Origin: Sipunculus nudus
Lineage: Eukaryota; Annelida; Sipuncula; Golfingiida; Sipunculidae
DNA: 64,000 nt
Direction of reading: 5' to 3'
Assembly (NCBI GenBank): GCA_026874595.1
Contig: CM049307.1
Coordinates: 32,475,862 to 32,539,861, forward strand
The notes beneath the pieces were generated by a model that worked only from the letters and a program-made list of their open reading frames with translations, searched no databases and had not been told where the DNA came from. A program made the position numbers and the translations under genes. This document shows positions 13,370-23,580 of this stretch, in pieces; the first letter of the stretch is position 1; each line of letters begins with the position of its first letter.

Positions 13370-14150
13370 GTACCGCGTGTTTACTAACAGCATGTAGATT
13401 AACAGGTTATGCATCTGTCACAGGGCGTTATAAGAACTCTTCTGAGCAGGAATTAACTAGAGACTATAACTGTTAACCCAGAGTGTTTGTCAACCTGGGT
13501 ACCATGTTTACTAATAGCATGTAGATAAACAGGCTCATGCATCTGTCACAGGGCGTTATAAGAACTCTTCTGAGCAGGAATAAACTAGAGACCATAACTG
13601 TTAACCCAGAGTGTTTGTCAACCTGGGCACGGGTACCATGTTTACTAATAGCATGTAGATAAACAGGCTCATGCATCTATCACAGGGCGTTATAAGAACT
13701 CTTCTGAGCTGGAATAAACTAGAGACCATAACTGTTAACCCAGAGTGTTTGTCAACCTGGGCACGGGTACCATGTTTACTAATAGCATGTAAATAAACAG
13801 GCTCATGCATCTATCACAGGGCGTTATAAGAACTCTTCTGAGCAGGAATAAACTAGAGACCATAACTGTTAACCCAGAGTGTTTGTCAACTTGGGCACGG
13901 GTACCATGTTTACGAATAGCATGTAGATAAACAGGCTCATGCATCTATCACAGGGCGTTATAAGAATTCTTCTGAGCAGGAATAAACTAGAGACCATAAC
14001 TGTTTACCTAGAGTGTTTGTCAAAATGGGCACAGATACCGTGTTTACTAATAGCATGTAGATAAACAGGCTCATGCATCTATCACAGGGCGTTATAAGAA
14101 CTCTTCTGTGCATGAATTAACTAGAGACCATAACTGTTAACCCAGACTGG
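13370..14150. repeat. 134-bp tandem satellite, six copies
   Basis: The landmark GTTTACTAATAGCATGTAG and variants recur near 13376, 13505, 13639, 13773, 13907 and 14041. The period is 134 bp, with a slightly shorter first unit. Copies are nearly identical in the middle and diverge at both ends, as expected for unequal exchange. Overlapping minus-strand frames of 67-69 codons are produced by the repetition and are not genes. Confidence 0.95.
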
Positions 14151-14253
14151 TAGAGAAATGATAGGCTTACGAACGCTTCCAGTTTATCCCCGGCCGGGTG
14201 ATGGCACGCGATCGCCTTCAAAGCGGTTCTCAGTGATATTGAAAATAAACTAG

Positions 14254-14380
14254 AGTGTGGAGAGCACGGCCAGATTTCATAAAGTAGAGAGCACGTCCAG
14301 ATTCCAGAGTGTGAGGAGCATCTCCAGAGTCTATAGTGTACAGAGGACGTCCAGAAGTCATCGTGCAGAGAGCACGCAGC
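14254..14380. repeat. 27-bp degenerate minisatellite
   Basis: About five units built on GAGAGCACGTCCAGATTCCA with 27-bp spacing, starting about 100 bp after the 134-bp satellite. Confidence 0.75.
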
Positions 14381-14399
14381 TTTGGTCAGTACCATTTAT

Positions 14400-15178
14400 T
14401 GCTCATTCATGGCGGCACCTAGTGTGTAAATTAGGAATTATAAGCCAACATATTGGCACAATTGCTTGACTGGATTTGTAATTCGTTATACAAGTGGTTA
14501 CATCAGACAAAAACATATGTGCGACCATTTTAGTATTGACACGTCTTTTATCAATAATTATCTAATTAGTATATGTAAGAGACATGTGCATACTCACCCA
14601 CTACAAGCGATTTATGTCTGTTTCATTTATTTTCTCTCATGTTAACCATAGGTATGATGATACAATTAAGTAACTGTGGACCACTATTGCGAAGAAAAAT
14701 GGGAGAGAAAATATAAGTATATAAACTGAGTTTACTACTTCTACTTTAACCATTATTCACACTACTACGTACATACACTGTAACTATTGATATTACCATA
14801 ATTATCGTTATAAAAGTTACTTGATCTTCTCTCGTTACATTACAACAACAAAATAAGGGTTTCCTATGTAATCGCGCCACCTGTTCAGAACACTGAAATA
14901 AAATAAATACTTGTTTATACATTTTATCAAAAGAATTGTTAGATAAATAGGTAGGTGAAAATGAAATGTTTAATCCGTGTGCATTCAGTATGTTTCTATA
15001 CAATCATGTACACGTATACAGTACATCAGGTGTAAATGATTAGTACAGACTGATCTAACCACGGAGACCTGCAGTAAATCGTCAGACGCCCCCGATAAGA
15101 CACGCTTTTTTTGTTTGCAGCTTCAACCAGGAAGCAAAGCATACAGGAAGCAGCCTATCACGGCGTCACGTGCTCTAT
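14400..15178. other. intergenic, nothing recognised
   Basis: No gene or repeat recognised before the poly(G) tract. Confidence 0.45.
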
Positions 15179-15199
15179 GGGGGGGGGGGGGGGGGGGGG
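15179..15199. repeat. poly(G) tract
   Basis: Run of about 21 G. A second run of about 14 G lies at 15449-15462, just upstream of the predicted NLR promoter. Confidence 0.95.
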
Positions 15200-15493
15200 A
15201 CGAAGTCATAGGTCAAAGGTTCAGGTAGCCAGACGGTCTAAAAGAACTCCAGGAGATAATCACAGTTTTACTTAAGAAAACTGATTTGAAGATTTTTTTA
15301 AACAAGATTCAGTTTAAATAAGGACAATGGCAACCGTCTATCCTAGTCAAATGTACAATTAAACACTTATCATATTACCTAAGCTAAAATCAATCTTTAG
15401 AATGGCAAAGCCTAGTTACTGATAAGATAATTAAACAGCGGGTGACGTGGGGGGGGGGGGGGCGTGTTATAAGCATTACTGAGTATTGACAGC

Positions 15494-15545
15494 TGACGTC
15501 AGGTAATTGACCTATAAAACAGCTTGTGGAGAGCTCTCAGATTAG
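15494..15545 (+). promoter_or_regulatory. predicted core promoter of the CARD-NACHT gene: CRE, TATA box, initiator
   Basis: A perfect cAMP-response-element palindrome TGACGTCA (15494-15501) is followed by TATAAAA (15513-15519) and an initiator-like TCAGATT whose A lies at 15539, 26 bp after the first T of the TATA box. These elements and their spacing are what a focused RNA polymerase II promoter shows. The transcript would start about 40 nt before the donor of the predicted first exon. The start site itself is inferred. Confidence 0.5.
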
Positions 15546-15579
15546 TGAGTGCCAGGAGACAGTCGACAGGGCAAATAAT
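15539..15579 (+). other. predicted exon 1 of the CARD-NACHT gene (5' UTR plus first two bases of the start codon)
   Basis: About 41 nt from the predicted initiator to a good donor, AAT|GTGAGT, at 15579/15580. The exon holds no complete ATG. Its last two bases, AT, would join the G at 17385 to make ATG GAC CTG CTG, with A at -3 and G at +4. This is inferred from sequence; I have no transcript evidence. Confidence 0.45.
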
Positions 15580-17066
15580 GTGAGTCTATGTATAAAACTT
15601 TATATGTTTAAAAGTAGCTGGGTATGCGTGTATATATATGTGCGTTTGTTTGCTCAAAATGCAGTTAATAATTTTGATAAGAGGTACAAATCTGTAAGGT
15701 GTTTGGGTATTAATAATAACGTATAACTACTTAGATAAGAGGTGCTGATGTGTAAGGTGTTAGGGTATATGATAAAAAATAAGATATGAAATTCACCTTG
15801 CTTAAACGTGCTGAAATGTGTATCAAAGCGTGTGTGAGTTATTATATGAGAAAAGGGACAGGAAATCACATGATTGTTTATATTTATTAAGACGTACATT
15901 ATAATACCTAAAAAGTATTGTATGGGTGACTCGTGATGTTTAGCACAGATATCAGATGAAACTGATCCAAGAGTGTTTTATCTTGCTGAGCACGGAAAGT
16001 TTTAAATTCAGTTTTGTATCTTGTGCTGACATCTGGTGGAACAGTCATTACTACTGAGAACTTTGATCAAGTGTTTGTTTTTGGCGATTGGGAGAGGGCT
16101 GGTGATTACATGTAACGGCTTTGATTGTTATTGTATTTTTTTTTACCTGAGGGGTACCTAAAAACAATGACATATACAAAAATGTATTAAAGGTGCCCAT
16201 TCACCTAGCTTATGAAAAAGAATTTATGTGATATCTGGCTTCCTCTGTGTATATATTAATGATCTAAGGGAAATTTTGATTGTGGAAAGTTCTTATAAGG
16301 CCGTGGTAAAGGATGTAGGGACTTGATTATCAACAATATGTTTGTAAACACAGCAATGTTGACAAACGGCAAAATCATGTAACCTAAGGCGGTAGGTTGT
16401 ATATATTCGGAGGTAGAAAGGTCACTTGTAGCAAAATGCCATTTGCAAAGCTCTTCCTTATCTGACTTGCTGCCAGATGCCCTTGTTGAATTTGTTTTGA
16501 TTTTATTTTTGCGGGCCCCGCATATTTCAAACACGTTGATATAGACAAAACAAGCAGCTGGTGTGTGGTGATATCCATGTTTTCTGGCCTATTTTTTATA
16601 AAAGCTCCAAGGGATTACCTTTAGTTTATAAAGGTCAGATAGGGGATTTGGCCCCTTTAAGCGAAACATATCACTTTTTAACTTAACATTGATATGCTGT
16701 ATTAAAATTAGGATATGATATACCCTGAACAACATTTATTAATGTGGCCTTCATACACTTAGTACAAAGCTTGAAGATTACATCTTAAGCCTCTCAATAT
16801 TAAACTCCAGTGCCCTCAAGCCGATACAGATGTCTCGGGCTGATATAACCCGTAATAACTGGAACAGAATATATGAACCGGGCATCTTGCGTCGTGCCGC
16901 GTGAGCCAATATACAATTATAAGGTTGTTAAATGGAATGAAAGGGATGTTCTCTCTGATTCATACAAAGGTTTACAAAGACTGTTATGAAACTGTTCTTC
17001 ATTTATATAATTCACGAAATAAATACACTTTATTTTTAAAATAATTTGTTTTAGATATGTTTTGAT

Positions 17067-17120
<54 letters not shown>

Positions 17121-20100
17121 TTGCAATTATTAAAATTATAATTTTTTAATTGTAATGGAAAAAAAAACTATATCTTGTAAATGATTGTGGCACTAAATCG
17201 TTTTCTCGCAACATTTCTGTGTCTATGACTGGGAAATGCCCTTCCATTGTCTAAAAGAGTCGGAAATGATGGCAAATATGTCCTAACTGGGGCCATTTTC
17301 CATATCCTAATAGTCTATTTAAAGCACTATAGACATCACAGTCTCAAGTTATTATGAAGTTATTATAGTCATCTGCTTCTCAAGGGACCTGCTGAGCGAC
17401 AAGAGGCGACAGTGGCTGAAGAGAGTGAGAGTGAAACTGATGGAGACCATACAGCTTAACGCTTTGGTGTGGGCACACCTCAGACAGTATGGCGTCGTCA
17501 CGCAGATAGAGCAAGAAAAAATGGTGCATTACCACAACACCAGTCACTACAAAAAAATTCACATGGCTACACATGTTATAATACTACATTCACACGGCTA
17601 CATCTGTCACAATACCACATTCACAATACAACACCTGTCACCAAACCATATTAACTCGGCAACCACCTCTCATAGTTCCACTTTCACACGGCAACACCGG
17701 TCACCATACCACATCTACACGGCAACACCGGTCACCATACCACATCTACACGGCAACACCTGTCACCAAACATCATCCACATGGTAACACCTGTCACCAA
17801 ACTACATACACACGGTAACACCTGTCACCATACTACATCCACATGGTTACACCTGTCACCATACTCCATCACTTGTCACCATACTACATCCACATGGTAA
17901 CACCTGTCACCAAACTACATCCACATGGTAACACCTGTCACCATACTACATCCACATGGTAACACCTGTCACCATACTCCATCCACATGGTATCACTTGT
18001 CACCATACTACATCCACATGATAAGACCTGTCACCATACTACATCCTAACGGTATCACTTGTCACCATACTACATCCACACGGTAACATCTGTCACCATA
18101 CTACATCCACATGGTAACACCTGTCACCAAACATCATCCACATGGTAACACCTGTCACCATACTACATCCACATGGTAACACCTGTCACCATACTCCATC
18201 CACATGGTATCACTTGTCACCATACTACATCCACATGGTAACACCTGTCACCATACTACATCCTAACGGTATCACTTGTCACCATACTACATCCACACGG
18301 TAACACCTGTCACCATACTACATTCACATGGTAACACCTGTCACCATACTACATCCACATGGTAACACCTGTCACCATACTACATCCACACGGTATCACA
18401 GGGGCGGATCCAGGATTTAGGGGAAAGGGGGGGGGGGGGTTCCAACCAAGGAGGACTAATGAAAAACCCAAAAAAGATCACCAGGTCCGGAAAAGGGGAG
18501 TCCAGCCTGCAAAATTTTGTCTGAAACCAATAAAGAAAGCTTGCAGCGGACGAAAGGGGGGGGGGGGGGACCACTCCCGTGGATCCGCTTCTGTATCAGT
18601 TGTCACCATACTACATCCTCATGGTGTCACTTGTCGTCATACTACATTCACATTGCAGCAATTTTCACCAAGCAACATGCACACGGCTACACCTGTTACT
18701 ATCATATCAAACTAAAAAAACACAAGTTAAAACTTACACATTATAACATTCACAAATTACTCGTGTGTTTATTAATACATATTTGTCACTACAACAATTG
18801 TACTTTAATCACTCGTTATATTACATGATCTACAAGTCTTTTGTCCTTACCACATAATACCTGTTCCATGAACACTTCAATCATTAATTATCAGTAACCT
18901 ACTCTATGCCAAATCACATATTTTAGAGTAGTCTCCCTTTTTCATTACCACATATTAACCACATTCATTCGTTAGCCACCTGTAACCATACACAAACCGT
19001 AATGAATTCTTGGTTTCGTGACTTCATATATATGTTAGCGCTTTTCCCCTCAAAACCAGTCTTTCCCACTTACTTCATATCTTAAGTTATTATAACCTAA
19101 AATGAAGAGCAAGAAAATATATCTTTCTTTGGAGTACAGGGCCCCTGCAATTAATATAATATATGCAACATTTATCTCTTTTATCTTTCCAGCAAAAGGA
19201 GCCAAACTCGTGTCAGGTAGGGTGGCTGATTGATAGCATCCTGGGACGCACTAATTCGGATTATGACAAGACGTGTCAGGCGCTTGAATTGTCCAACCAA
19301 AAACACGTGGCTCAGATACTCCAAAACCCTGAAGGCAAGCAATCTGTTAAGGAACAATGTGTTACCAAAAAATGTGGCACAAATGACAAAAAATCCCATA
19401 TCTAGAATCAATCCAAAAAGTTGTCTTATATTCATAATATACCCAATAAAGTATACATTATTTAAAATTTATTACAGTGTTCTTTCTGATGACATATAGC
19501 TTTTCATTAATTTTGACATGATTTTGATAGAGGAAAAACAAAAACCCACTTGTGAGATAGTGTCATGTAGTTTAATACTGCTCCGCTAAAAGTAGACTTG
19601 CTTTTTTCTGGGTGATTAACGTCCATTTTTTTAATAAAAAATTGTTAAAATATCATATGAAAATGAATAAAATTTACATATGTATACCATCAGAAGAAAC
19701 ACTGTATCAGGTTTTAAACAGTGTATACTTCATGGTTTAAATATAGATTTAAAAAAATTTGATTGATTTTAGATACAACGGAATATGCCAGTTTTGCTAC
19801 TCAAACAACATAAATGCACTTACAGTCAGGGCTCGCTATTAATAAGCAACAGAGATTCTTAACATACGTTAAAGCATTTTGAGATAAATTTATCTGTATT
19901 ATTGTACGGAACTGCCATTGCAATTGGTTTTACCAATGCAATAACGAATCGGACGTTAAAATAAAAAATGGTTCAGATTTATTCAAGATCAACTTCTACT
20001 CTTTGAACCGTTAATATATTTTTCAACATAATCGTCATTAAATGGAGGTCCTGTGTTACCAGGGGTATTGTTGGATGACTGGCGCAATCTACTGGCCGAG

Positions 20101-23100
20101 CACTACATCGACCACTATGGAAGGATGCGAGTCAACACCCACGGCGACGATGAGAGGGAAGCCCCTATAGACGAACTCTATACAGACACGTGTCTGACTA
20201 TACATGACGCGACTCCAAGTGAACCGGTCGAAACCAAACTACTCAGCTTCTTATCCAAGGTAAACTGCTTAAAAAAATCCACGGTCACATCATAATACAC
20301 TGGGGCAGTTACAGACTCCTAAAAAACAAGGGGGGGGGGGGGATCCCTGGCACAGGTAATTAATGATTCTTAAATACTCTATATCACAGAGGAGTAACTG
20401 AAACATGATCAGTCTCCCTTCAGTTAGTTTCTGCAAAGTTTTTTTTACTGTGTATACACAATTTCAAGCAAACATAGTGAAAACTGTTGCTCAGTTTACC
20501 TTATATATCTCGATTTTAATATACAAGTTTCCCTATTAAATAAAAAGACTTGAATGTTAAAAGTACTTAACACATATCGACATTTGTTATTATATGATGT
20601 GTATTGAAAATTTTACAAAATTATTTTTCCTCACGTGTACGAGTTGTACGAGGGGAGTTTGCCTTGGACCTCAGATTAAATTGAATCTGTATATAGATGT
20701 TTATTCCATCAAAGGTTTGCTTTGTGATAACAATGAGATCGATCATACAATTGCCCGAGTACATGACTCATTCAGCTATGAGCAGCTATGTTTTAAGTAT
20801 TCACTTTGAAAAAAAAAAACAATATGTAAAATATCTATGACAACAGTTGGGTGGTACGGACAACAAAAACGTATAGAAAATTGCAAAAGGATTTTATGTG
20901 TATATGTACAAGTAACACAAGTCAGAGTGGACCTTGGACTGGTCCAAACTTAATTGAGTTTTACAAGTTGTCTTTTTAATATTTGTAGCACGCAGCTTGT
21001 TTCTCCAATAGGCTGTTAAGTACAAAATTGGAAAAACAAAACTTTATGGAAGACTTTTAATGAATGTATAAGAGAGTAATAATAGAGATACTAGGGAAAC
21101 AGATATAAAGCTGAAAATCGCTCATGATTTCAAACTCTAAGCAATTCGTTTTTGTGACGGACTAACAATTAACGTGCTTTGACATATGAACCAAATAATG
21201 ATTATTATTATTATTATTATTATCATCATCATTACAGGCGAACGGTAATCTCATATACATTAAAGGACCACCAGGAAGCGGCAAATCAACACTAGTAAAA
21301 CGCTGTTTAGTGTTGTGGTCGAAAAGTGTTCAGGAGAGTAACGCAGTAGAAACAATGTATGATCTGGTCTTGTGCACATGTGTTGATACAATGGAAAAAG
21401 GAAAAGATTTTACCATTAAAGACATTCTTTGCGAGCGATTCAACTCTGATACTGAAGAAGTCCTCAAATTCATGGAGGCGAACCCAGACCGGGTTCTGAT
21501 TATATTTGATGGGATACACCTTCTGGATCAAACAAGGTCGAAGGAGATAACAAGCATCATCCACGGACATACTCTGCGAGGTGTTTCCAAAATAGTCACA
21601 GCACGTGACATATGGCCGACCAATGAAATAGACAGACGTGTTACACGTGACTACACAGTCATGGAACTTCACGGATTCAATAAACAGCAATGTTCCACCT
21701 TTATAGGGAAATATTTCAGACCAACCATTGCAGGCACAGTTAATATGCCAAACCCTGATGAGGAAGTCAAACTAGGGGAGCTTCTTGATGCTGAATTAGA
21801 ATCAAGGAAACTTAAAGATTTGTATCAACTTCCGATCCATCTGAATCTTGCTTGTCAACTTTGGCACACAGAAAGAAAGATATTCCCCAGGCGTACAGAT
21901 CTATATGCTGCTGAACTGCAAATCATGCTGGATCAGGATCACCATGTCAGATTCAGACCAATTCAATTAAGCTTAGAAAACCTGAACAGATATGGTGCTC
22001 ATGTCATAAGCTTTGGGATAAGGGTTTTCATGCAGCTTATAGATTTATCAAAAATATCTGGAAGTGAAGAAAGAGACGAAGTACTGAGGTTTGGGGCCAA
22101 ATTAGGTCTCTTTGAAGAGAGTCAAGAGCATGGTATCGGACGACAGGTTATATACCTGAATATCCCGATGATAAGGTTTTTGGCTGCATATGCAATTGTT
22201 CATGTAGAGGGATATTTCAACAGGTTTATGTCTCATGTCCAGACAACTGAATGTCTTCATAATTTCCATGAAGTTGTTTTGTTTGTCTGTGGGCTTTCCG
22301 AGGCGTGTGGTAACAGAATCCTTGCGCATGCTATTCACCTGAGTTGTTATGACGCAAAGGGTGTTTCATCCAGTAAATTTCCTCACTTCTTACCCAAAAT
22401 CGGTAACGTATGGAAGGCTAGACTGAGATCATCAAGAAACATTAGCTTCTTTATCTCTCGGTGTCTTCGAGAATTCAACAACAAAACGCTGATCAACCTA
22501 CCGTTACCTGACAGGTTAACTATCGACCTGGGAGACTTAGATAACAGCCTCATAGCCTGGTTCAGGTCACAGGCTGGTCAATCTGCGGGTGTTCAGCATA
22601 TAACTATAAACAATGGACGGTTATCCCAAATGGTATGGAAAAGTATCTCAGCAGCTATAAATCTGACGGAGGTGAGAAATGTCTACCTGGAGCTCGATGC
22701 CATCGAGGACGTCAAGGATCTAGCTCACAGCATTCGAGAGACCCGACTAAGCAGCCTCCAGTATCATGTAACAGATGTGACGGAAGAGCAGACTACCGAT
22801 CTTGTACAATCTATAACCGAACCCAAAAGATTAATGCGGTTTAATGTTTCACACTTGAAGCTGAATCAGTGTGCTGATATATTTTGGCGAAAGGTTGCAC
22901 AGATGGACAGATTAGTGCGGTTGTCTGTGAGGAGCGTTGACTTGTCGTATCTAGGTGAAAACGTTAGCTCCCTCGCAAACTCAGCATGCTTGACTCAGCT
23001 TGTACTGGAAGATACAAACCTCTCTGATTCACAGGTACACGCCTTGTGTCATGGCCTGGTTAGAACCTCAAAGAATCCTCTATTACCAGCGGTTCCATCC

Positions 23101-23580
23101 CCAAACAAAACACTCGTCTGGTTAGACCTCAGTAAAAATGACTTGCGTCGTTCCATCAACGTCTTCAGTAAAACTTTGCCAAAGCTCTCCTGCTTGAAGA
23201 TGCTGCATGTTAACTACTGTAGAATCACAGAGGATTGTTTCAAAGATATTGTCCTGAATTCACCGTCATCGCTGCTTGCCTTGCACGTCGCACACAACCG
23301 AATACAGACAGCTCACTGGATGGCTAGTGGTCCGGTTCCGCTGCCGGAGAAACTTAGGTTTGTCCTGTGTAAGGAGAATCATATGTCCGACCATCAGGTC
23401 CAGCAGATGGAAAGGGCATGGAAAATGTTTCTGCCAAACATCACTTTTTTGTACAATGAAACGACACTGTCAGACTACCAGGACAAACTGAGGAGATGTC
23501 ATACAGAAATCATACGCAGTGACATCCAGGGTATGCTTAAAAAGGAAGATGCAAGAAAAAAGGACGAAGATTTCACGTAA
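15578..23580 (+). CDS. NOD-like receptor (CARD-NACHT-LRR protein), five-exon model
   Basis: This is a predicted cytoplasmic innate immune sensor. In this family LRRs sense a signal, NACHT oligomerises using ATP and CARD recruits a CARD adaptor or kinase. My model joins 15578-15579, 17385-17523, 19193-19334, 20063-20259 and 21238-23580, giving 941 codons including stop. Residues 1-92 match a CARD, with WLKRVRVKLMETIQL and LRQYGVVTQIEQEKM in helices 1-3 and LIDSILGR to VAQILQ in the second half. Walker A is GPPGSGKST (170-178). The Walker B position reads FDGIHLLD (250-257), so the acidic pair after DG is replaced by His-Leu. TARD (281-284) fits sensor 1. LPIHLNLACQLW (358-369) fits the GxP-type motif region. 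Degenerate LRRs span about 634-890, with LVWLDLSKNDL the clearest. A charged tail ends the protein. NACHT and LRR calls are firm. Exon 1 and the exon 2 donor are predictions. Confidence 0.85.
16191..16656. mobile_element. 466-bp MITE flanked by TTAA (copy 1)
   Basis: Flanked on both sides by TTAA (16187-16190 and 16657-16660). The ends are imperfect inverted repeats: left AGGTGCCCATTCACCTA, right complement AGGGGCCAAATCCCCTA. A second copy, clearly homologous along its whole length, lies at 38494-38957. TTAA target sites suggest piggyBac-type transposition. It encodes nothing and sits in intron 1 of the CARD-NACHT gene. Confidence 0.8.
17071..17118. repeat. (CT)n microsatellite
   Basis: Uninterrupted CT run of 48 bp in intron 1 of the CARD-NACHT gene. 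Confidence 0.95.
17385..17523 (+). CDS. CARD-NACHT gene exon 2: CARD helices 1-3
   Basis: Acceptor CTTCTCAAG|GGACC. The frame reads DLLSDKRRQWLKRVRV, then LMETIQLNALVWAHLRQYG and VVTQIEQEKM, the typical first half of a CARD. The only phase-0 GT at the expected place is ATG|GTGCAT, a weak donor. This keeps the frame into the next exon. Confidence 0.75.
17555..18700. repeat. 31-bp minisatellite
   Basis: More than thirty units built on ACACCTGTCACCATAC followed by TACATCCACATGGTA. The edges are degenerate. The array lies inside the intron that splits the CARD and is interrupted at 18399-18593 by a MITE. Apparent frames in it are artefacts of the repeat. Confidence 0.95.
18399..18593. mobile_element. 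195-bp MITE inserted in the minisatellite, 5-bp target duplication
   Basis: Begins CAGGGGCGGATCCAGG and ends with the complement of CAGAAGCGGATCCACGG, so the termini are imperfect inverted repeats. TATCA stands immediately before (18394-18398) and after (18594-18598). Removing the element and one TATCA restores a minisatellite unit. Two G-rich tracts lie inside. The terminal sequence resembles hAT-derived elements, but the duplication I see is 5 bp, not the 8 bp usual for hAT. Confidence 0.85.
18720..19192. other. remainder of intron 2, nothing recognised
   Basis: AT-rich sequence between the minisatellite and the next CARD exon, ending with the acceptor TTTATCTTTCCAG. Confidence 0.6.
19193..19334 (+). 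CDS. CARD-NACHT gene exon 3: CARD helices 4-6
   Basis: Acceptor TTATCTTTCCAG|CAA, phase 0. Reads QKEPNSCQVGWLIDSILGR, then SDYDKTCQALELSNQKHVAQ and ILQNPE, the second half of a CARD. The phase-1 end that matches the next exon is GAAG|GCAAGC, a GC donor with otherwise standard consensus. A GT alternative at 19346 would be out of phase with the next exon. Confidence 0.75.
19335..20062. other. intron 3, nothing recognised
   Basis: AT-rich intron bounded by the GC donor and the acceptor GTGTTACCAG. Confidence 0.55.
20063..20259 (+). CDS. CARD-NACHT gene exon 4: linker before NACHT
   Basis: Phase-1 acceptor TTACCAG|GGG and donor TCCAAG|GTAAAC, phase 0. Reads VLLDDWRNLLAEHYIDHYG, RMRVNTHGDDE and APIDELYTDTCLTIHD. 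The Trp/Tyr-rich helix followed by an acidic DELYTD segment resembles the stretch that precedes NACHT in other NLRs. Confidence 0.8.
20260..21237. other. intron 4 with poly(G) and ATT repeats
   Basis: Contains a poly(G) run at about 20331-20341 and an (ATT)n tract at about 21199-21224 just before the acceptor ATCATTACAG. Confidence 0.8.
21238..23580 (+). CDS. CARD-NACHT gene exon 5: NACHT NTPase, winged-helix region, LRRs
   Basis: A 780-codon open exon that opens ANGNLIYIKGPPGSGKSTLV directly after ATTACAG and ends at TAA 23578-23580. It holds the whole NTPase, a winged-helix-type segment (IPMIRFLAAY, residues 470-478) and LRR-like repeats. One large exon carrying NACHT plus LRR is common in animal NLRs (family knowledge). 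The antisense frame at 21307-21690 is a shadow. Confidence 0.93.
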   Translation, partial: ANGNLIYIKGPPGSGKSTLVKRCLVLWSKSVQESNAVETMYDLVLCTCVDTMEKGKDFTIKDILCERFNSDTEEVLKFMEANPDRVLIIFDGIHLLDQTRSKEITSIIHGHTLRGVSKIVTARDIWPTNEIDRRVTRDYTVMELHGFNKQQCSTFIGKYFRPTIAGTVNMPNPDEEVKLGELLDAELESRKLKDLYQLPIHLNLACQLWHTERKIFPRRTDLYAAELQIMLDQDHHVRFRPIQLSLENLNRYGAHVISFGIRVFMQLIDLSKISGSEERDEVLRFGAKLGLFEESQEHGIGRQVIYLNIPMIRFLAAYAIVHVEGYFNRFMSHVQTTECLHNFHEVVLFVCGLSEACGNRILAHAIHLSCYDAKGVSSSKFPHFLPKIGNVWKARLRSSRNISFFISRCLREFNNKTLINLPLPDRLTIDLGDLDNSLIAWFRSQAGQSAGVQHITINNGRLSQMVWKSISAAINLTEVRNVYLELDAIEDVKDLAHSIRETRLSSLQYHVTDVTEEQTTDLVQSITEPKRLMRFNVSHLKLNQCADIFWRKVAQMDRLVRLSVRSVDLSYLGENVSSLANSACLTQLVLEDTNLSDSQVHALCHGLVRTSKNPLLPAVPSPNKTLVWLDLSKNDLRRSINVFSKTLPKLSCLKMLHVNYCRITEDCFKDIVLNSPSSLLALHVAHNRIQTAHWMASGPVPLPEKLRFVLCKENHMSDHQVQQMERAWKMFLPNITFLYNETTLSDYQDKLRRCHTEIIRSDIQGMLKKEDARKKDEDFT

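Noticed and set aside
13473-13944. Three near-identical minus-strand frames of 67-69 codons
   Set aside because: They are the same 134-bp satellite unit read repeatedly. The unit is not a multiple of three and there is no start or promoter context.
16917-17126. Frame with an Arg-Glu repeat
   Set aside because: It is the translation of the (CT)n microsatellite.
17425-18828. Frames running through the 31-bp minisatellite
   Set aside because: Only the first part (up to 17523) is CARD-like. The rest translates repeat units and the inserted MITE.
21307-21690. 127-codon minus-strand frame
   Set aside because: It lies entirely antisense to the NACHT-coding exon and is a shadow of it.
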